Below are positions 60,109 to 64,000 of a stretch of 64,000 nucleotides of DNA, in pieces. The position numbers were made by a program, and so were the translations under genes. Each line of letters opens with the position of its first letter. Positions within the stretch are counted from its first letter, which is position 1. The DNA comes from Frateuria_A sp051900535. Lineage in GTDB: Bacteria; Pseudomonadota; Gammaproteobacteria; Xanthomonadales; Rhodanobacteraceae. The notes under the pieces were generated by a model, which saw nothing but the letters and a program-made list of their open reading frames with translations, searched no databases and was not told the DNA's origin. Where the stretch lies: assembly GCF_051900535.1 (NCBI RefSeq), contig NZ_JBHZGI010000005.1, forward strand, positions 178,125-242,124, read 5' to 3'.

Positions 60109-61725
60109 TTACATGTTCTGGTAGTTCGGACCCGAACCGCCCTCGGGGGTAACCCAGGTGATGATCTCGTACGGGTCCTTGATGTCGCAGGTCTTGCAGT
60201 GCACGCAGTTGGCGGCGTTGATTTGCAGGCGCTTGGCCTGGCTGCCATCGGGCATGGCGTCTTCCACGATCTCGTAAACGTTGGCCGGGCAGAAACGGGT
60301 GCAGGGGTTGTCGTACTCGACGCTGCAGCGCTCGATGCAGATGTTGGTATCGGCCACGTGCAGGTGGATCGGCTGGTCTTCGTCGTGCTCGGTGGCGGCG
60401 AAGTAGACGCCGGCCAGGCGATCGCGCGGGGCCAGGTCGCGCGTCACGTAGTCGCGCTTGGGTGCCTCGTACTCGCCGATCTTTTCCAGCGAGCTCCAGT
60501 CCGGCTTGTTCTTCAGCGTCCACGGCGAGGCGCCGCGGGTGAGCGTTTCCCAGGCCGCGTTGGCCATGCCGAACCACAGGCCCTTCTTGAAGCCGGGCTT
60601 GATGTTGCGTACCTGCTTCAATTCCGCCATCGCGGGCGAGGCGCGCAGGGCGGCATCGAAGCCGGCGGCGTTCAGGCCGTTGGCGGCCAGGTGTTCGGCG
60701 GCGAGCATGCCGCTGCGGATCGCCTGGTGGGTGCCCTTGATCTTGGGCACGTTGAGCAGGCCGGCGGTGTCGCCGATCAGGATCGCGCCCGGCATCTCGA
60801 CCTTCGGCAGCGACTGGTAGCCGCCGGTGACGATGGCGCGCGCGCCGGCCGACAGGATGTTGCCGCCCTCGAGCAACGGCTTGACGTGCGGGTGGTTCTT
60901 CCACTGCTGGAAGGCTTCCCACGGCTTGTATTCCGGGTCGCAGTAATCCAGGCCGCTGACGTAGCCCAGCGCGATGCGGTCGCCATCGAGGTGGTAGAGG
61001 AAGCTGCCGCCGTAGGTGCTGTCGTCGGCCGGCCAGCCGAAGCTGTGCACGATCTTGCCGGGCGTGACGCGGCCCGCGGGTACCTGCCAGAGCTCCTTGA
61101 TGCCGATGGAGTACCCCTGCGGGTCGCTGTCCTTGTCCAGTGCGAAGCGCTTGATCAGCTGCTTGGTCAGGCTGCCGCGCGCGCCCTCGGCCAGCACGGT
61201 GACCTTGGACTTGATGTCGATGCCCTGGGTGTAGCCGCTCTTGTGGGTTCCGTCCCTGGCCACGCCCATGTCGCCGATGCGCACGCCGGCGACCGAGCCG
61301 TCCTGGTTATAGACGTTGTCGGCAGCGGCGAAACCGGGAAACACGTCCACGCCCAACGCTTCGGCCTGTGGCGCGAGCCAGGCGCACATGGCGCCCAGCG
61401 ACACGATGAAATTGCCATGGTTGTTCATGCCCGGCGGCACCGGCAGCTTGCGGCCACCGGTCTTGGTCAGCAGCCAGAATTCGTCCTCGCCGGCAGGCAC
61501 GCAGATCGGCGGCGGGTCGTCGCGCCAGCCCGGCAGCAGCGCATCCAGCGGAGCCGGCTCGATCACCGCGCCGGACAGGATCTGCGCGCCAATGGTGGAC
61601 GCCTTCTCGATCACGCAGACGGTGGTGTCCGGCTGCAGCTGCTTCAGGCGGATCGCGAACGACAGCCCGGCCGGGCCGGCGCCGACCACGACCACGTCGT
61701 ATTCCATCGTTTCGCGTTCGCTCAT
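60109..61725 (-). CDS. Electron transfer flavoprotein-ubiquinone oxidoreductase, 538 aa
   Basis: N-terminal FAD loop VVVVGAGPAGLSFAIRLKQL, the membrane-associated quinone region, and a C-terminal 4Fe-4S cluster (CSVEYDNPCTRFCPANVYE and NCVHCKTCDIKDPYE). It takes electrons from EtfAB to ubiquinone. The length is normal (about 540). It is transcribed with the glycosyltransferase and etf genes leftwards. Confidence 0.95.
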   Translation of the reverse strand: MSERETMEYDVVVVGAGPAGLSFAIRLKQLQPDTTVCVIEKASTIGAQILSGAVIEPAPLDALLPGWRDDPPPICVPAGEDEFWLLTKTGGRKLPVPPGMNNHGNFIVSLGAMCAWLAPQAEALGVDVFPGFAAADNVYNQDGSVAGVRIGDMGVARDGTHKSGYTQGIDIKSKVTVLAEGARGSLTKQLIKRFALDKDSDPQGYSIGIKELWQVPAGRVTPGKIVHSFGWPADDSTYGGSFLYHLDGDRIALGYVSGLDYCDPEYKPWEAFQQWKNHPHVKPLLEGGNILSAGARAIVTGGYQSLPKVEMPGAILIGDTAGLLNVPKIKGTHQAIRSGMLAAEHLAANGLNAAGFDAALRASPAMAELKQVRNIKPGFKKGLWFGMANAAWETLTRGASPWTLKNKPDWSSLEKIGEYEAPKRDYVTRDLAPRDRLAGVYFAATEHDEDQPIHLHVADTNICIERCSVEYDNPCTRFCPANVYEIVEDAMPDGSQAKRLQINAANCVHCKTCDIKDPYEIITWVTPEGGSGPNYQNM

Positions 61726-61874
61726 GGCGGGCTCCGTGCGGCGTACATATAAGGAAAGAGAGGCATTGTCCGGTTTCGCAGGCCCGGCGGCAAACCGGAC
61801 TCTTCACTAAAGGTCGCTTGCAATCGCTTTGCGGCCCGTGGCGATAATCGGGAATCCACCCTGAAGGACGAGGC

Positions 61875-63272
61875 ATGAATTCGACCCCGCCGATCGCCGA
61901 CATCGACCTGCGCCGAGCCAGCGTGTGCCAGCTGCTGCACTGGCTGGCGGTAGGGCGCGTGCAGCCCCAGGCACTGGCCGACGTCTACCAGACGGCCATC
62001 GAGCGGATCAATCCCGAACTCAATGCCTACGTCGACCTGCGTCCCGGCCTGCTGCAGGAGCAGGCGCGCACCGCGACCCATCGCCGCCGCGACGGCGTGC
62101 TGGGACGGCTCGACGGCATCCCGATCGCACTGAAGGACAATTTCGACATGGCCGGCTGGCCCACCCGCGCCGGCTTGCCCGGGCGCGAGCAGCCAGTGCA
62201 GGACGATGCCCACGTGGTCGCGCGCCTGCGCGCTTCGGGTGCGGTGCTGGTGGGCAAGACCAACATGGACGAGGCGGCGCTGGGCGCGGCCACCGACAAC
62301 CCCCATTACGGTCCGACCCAGAATCCGTACAAGCCCGGTTACAGCGCCGGCGGCTCCTCCGGCGGCGCGGCCGCGGCGGTGGCGGCCGGGCTCGCGGCGG
62401 CGGCGGTCGGTTCGGACAGTCTCGGCTCCATCCGCATCCCCGCCAGCTACTGCGGCGTGTACGCCCTCAAGCCGACGCACGGCGAGATATCCGCCCGCGG
62501 CATGCTGCCGGCGGCGCGGCGCCTGGACGCCGTGGGCCTGCTCGCGCGCAGCGCCAACGACCTGACCGTGCTGCTGCAGGTGCTGGCCGGCTACGATGCC
62601 GACGACGCGCGCTCGCGCCGCCGACGCGTGGCGTTCTCGCCACCGGACTGGGAGCCGGGCAACCTGCGCGCTGGCCTGCTGCCGGACCTGGCGGCGATCG
62701 GCGTCGAGCCGGACGTGATCGAGGTGTTCGAGTCGGCGCTGGCCCGTTTGCCGCGCGAGCTCGGCGAGCGGCGCACGGTGGACTTCTCCGACTGGAACTT
62801 CGCGCGCACGCGCCGCGCCGGCCTGCTGCTGATGGAAGCGGAGATGCTCGGCACCTTCGCCGAGGATCTCGCCGACAGCGCGCGACCGGTGTCGCCGCGC
62901 CTGCGCGAGATGCTCGGCTACGCCGCGCGCAAGAGCGCGGCCGACTACGCCATCGCCGACCGCGTGCTCGACGCGGCCACGCTCAAGATGCGCCGCCTGT
63001 TCGCGCAGATCGACGTGCTGGTGCTGCCGACCACGCCGCAGGGCGCATTCCCGCTCAATGGGCCCGCGCCCGACTCGGCGGCCGACCTGACCAGCTTCGC
63101 CAGCCTCGCCGGCTGCCCGGCGGTGAGCATCCCGATGGGCGCGCTGCCCGATGGGCGTCCGATCGGCCTGCAGTTCGTTGGTGCGCGTGGTTCGGACCTG
63201 CGGTTGCTGGAGCTGGCAGCGGTGTGCTCCTCGACGCTGGACGCGGAGCCGACCTACCCGGCGATCGCCTGA
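61875..63272 (+). CDS. Amidase-signature enzyme (AtzF/GatA-like), 465 aa
   Basis: The Ser-cisSer-Lys apparatus is visible: Lys87 in IPIALKDNFDMAG, GYSAGGSSGGAAAAV (cis-Ser) and GSDSLGSIRIPASYCG (nucleophile region). It is a member of the amidase signature family, hydrolysing an unknown amide. It is not near gatB/gatC, so it is not the tRNA amidotransferase. Start ATG 61875 follows GAAGGACGAGGC. It is divergent from the ETF-QO gene. Confidence 0.85.
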   Translation: MNSTPPIADIDLRRASVCQLLHWLAVGRVQPQALADVYQTAIERINPELNAYVDLRPGLLQEQARTATHRRRDGVLGRLDGIPIALKDNFDMAGWPTRAGLPGREQPVQDDAHVVARLRASGAVLVGKTNMDEAALGAATDNPHYGPTQNPYKPGYSAGGSSGGAAAAVAAGLAAAAVGSDSLGSIRIPASYCGVYALKPTHGEISARGMLPAARRLDAVGLLARSANDLTVLLQVLAGYDADDARSRRRRVAFSPPDWEPGNLRAGLLPDLAAIGVEPDVIEVFESALARLPRELGERRTVDFSDWNFARTRRAGLLLMEAEMLGTFAEDLADSARPVSPRLREMLGYAARKSAADYAIADRVLDAATLKMRRLFAQIDVLVLPTTPQGAFPLNGPAPDSAADLTSFASLAGCPAVSIPMGALPDGRPIGLQFVGARGSDLRLLELAAVCSSTLDAEPTYPAIA

Positions 63273-63276
63273 GCGC

Positions 63277-63876
63277 GTGGGCTGGCAGCCGCTTGCGCTC
63301 GCCGGCGCAGACCTGGCGCTGTGGACGGAATGGTTGCCACCGACCGAGGCCGATGCGCTGTTGCGGGAGTTGCGCGACACGATTGCCTGGGAGACGCACG
63401 TCATCCGCATCTTCGGCCGCGAGGTCGCCTCGCCGCGGTTGAGTTGCTGGATCGGTGACCCGGGCGCGAGCTACGTCTATTCGCGCACTCGCTTCGAGCC
63501 GCATCCGTGGCCGCCGGCGCTGGCGGCGCTGCGCCCGCGCCTGGAGCAGGCCTGCGGCAGCACGTTCAACAGCGTGCTGGCCAATCTCTATCGGGACGGC
63601 CACGACGCCATGGGGTGGCACAGCGACGACGAACCGGAGCTGGGGCCGGCGCCGGTGATCGCTTCGCTCAGCCTGGGCGCATCGCGCCGCTTCGTCTTTC
63701 GTCGCAAATCGCCGCGCAGCTCGGCAGCCCTGGAACTGGAGCTGCCGCACGACAGCCTGTTGCGCATGGCCGGCGCGACCCAGCGCCTCTATCAGCACGC
63801 CCTGCCGCGCACCGCGCGCGTCCGTACGCCACGCATCAACCTCACTTTCCGCCACGTCCTCGAAGGGTCACCCTGA
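63277..63876 (+). CDS. alkB: AlkB-like 2-oxoglutarate/Fe(II) DNA dealkylation dioxygenase, 199 aa
   Basis: The iron triad is present: His115-x-Asp117 (AMGWHSDDE) and the later His (RLYQHALPRT), followed by the 2-oxoglutarate Arg in PRINLTFRHVL. Earlier PRLSCWIGDPGASYVYS and NSVLANLYRDGHD are family features. It repairs alkylated bases by oxidation. A GTG start at 63277, 4 nt after the amidase stop, gives the expected 200-residue length. Its stop codon lies inside the left end of an IS element, so the original C-terminus may differ. Confidence 0.85.
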   Translation: MGWQPLALAGADLALWTEWLPPTEADALLRELRDTIAWETHVIRIFGREVASPRLSCWIGDPGASYVYSRTRFEPHPWPPALAALRPRLEQACGSTFNSVLANLYRDGHDAMGWHSDDEPELGPAPVIASLSLGASRRFVFRRKSPRSSAALELELPHDSLLRMAGATQRLYQHALPRTARVRTPRINLTFRHVLEGSP

Positions 63877-64000
63877 GCCACCCCCGCTTTCTCGGACGGT
63901 CTAATTAAGCACCTTCAGCCAGTCTCTCGAAGGCCTCGGGTGAGCGATAGCCAAGGCTGCTGTGCAGCCTTTGGCGGTTATAGAAGCCCTCGATGTAGCG
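63874..64000 (-). mobile_element. Left end of an IS3-family insertion sequence, cut by window edge
   Basis: From 63874 the bases TGAGCCACCCCCGCTTTC look like an IS3-type terminal repeat (starting TG, GC-rich), and the transposase end follows at 63905. Everything beyond 64000 is missing. Confidence 0.65.
63905..64000 (-). CDS. Partial IS3-family transposase (OrfB C-terminus)
   Basis: The frame ends RYIEGFYNRQRLHSSLGYRS-type, then PEAFERLAEGA and stop. IEGFYN-x-x-R-x-H-S-S-LGYRSP is the hallmark end of IS3 OrfB integrase-type transposases (DDE, rve fold). Only the last 31 residues lie in the window; the catalytic residues do not. Confidence 0.88.
   Translation of the reverse strand, partial: RYIEGFYNRQRLHSSLGYRSPEAFERLAEGA

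Noticed and set aside
56051..60152. Two long plus-strand frames (621 and 728 codons) opposite etfA/etfB and the two-domain glycosyltransferase
   Set aside because: High-GC mirror frames with no recognisable domain; etf and GT motifs are on the minus strand.
1..64000. CRISPR arrays, tRNA, rRNA and riboswitches
   Set aside because: No regularly spaced repeats, tRNA-like CCA cloverleafs or known leader motifs were noticed by eye; a tRNAscan/Infernal run would settle this.

Overview
This GC-rich window of closely packed genes looks chromosomal, from a gammaproteobacterium of the Xanthomonadales (a Rhodanobacteraceae-like genus would fit). The main reason is the order of its right half: an O-antigen/LPS locus lies between a cystathionine gamma-synthase gene (metB) and the electron-transfer flavoprotein genes (etfA/etfB), the arrangement known from Xanthomonas. 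No rRNA, tRNA or CRISPR array was seen.

The left part (1-25 kb) is a variable, defence-rich region. It opens with a cut-off HExxH-motif gene, a frameshifted ABC-F ATPase and a four-gene stretch ending in a 2TM SLATT-like protein (3.7-5.2 kb). Wrecked tyrosine-recombinase fragments follow, then a short integron cassette array with three recognisable attC sites and no integrase (7.0-9.2 kb). One of its cassettes carries a membrane protein plus a membrane-anchored PD-(D/E)XK-type nuclease. Next, on the minus strand, is a complete type II CBASS: HNH-SAVED effector (Cap5), CD-NTase, E1/E2 fusion (Cap2) and JAMM peptidase (Cap3), 9.5-14.7 kb. Beyond it is a DNA-repair cluster: mrfB/mrfA, an SRAP-domain protein, a frameshifted 2H phosphoesterase, an S1/P1 nuclease and umuDC with a perfect dyad directly upstream. 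A short palindrome built on GTCCGCTT/AAGCGGAC recurs through this half and interrupts at least one gene.

At 25.1-29.8 kb, between the variable region and the LPS locus, lies a minus-strand four-gene unit: a TIR-TM-TPR protein, two small proteins and a SLOG-SLATT-like membrane protein. The domains suggest a TIR-made nucleotide signal sensed by a SLOG-coupled membrane effector, related in logic to Thoeris but with different parts. It is the best candidate here for an undescribed system.

The O-antigen region (29.9-52.8 kb) holds rfbBACD for dTDP-L-rhamnose, metB, the wzm/wzt exporter with a carbohydrate-binding domain, a 1112-residue sulfotransferase/double-glycosyltransferase fusion, wecB, an LTA-synthase-like sulfatase-fold enzyme and a GT4 transferase. 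A minus-strand operon follows that resembles the Arn pathway (aminotransferase, polyprenyl-phosphate glycosyltransferase, paired SMR-type flippase subunits, GT-C-like membrane protein) but adds its own acyl carrier protein, ketosynthase III and LpxD-like acyltransferase. Housekeeping genes close the window: cysD/cysNC, etfA/etfB, a two-domain glycosyltransferase, ETF-ubiquinone oxidoreductase, an amidase and alkB. The last bases are the edge of an IS3-family element whose end supplies the alkB stop codon.
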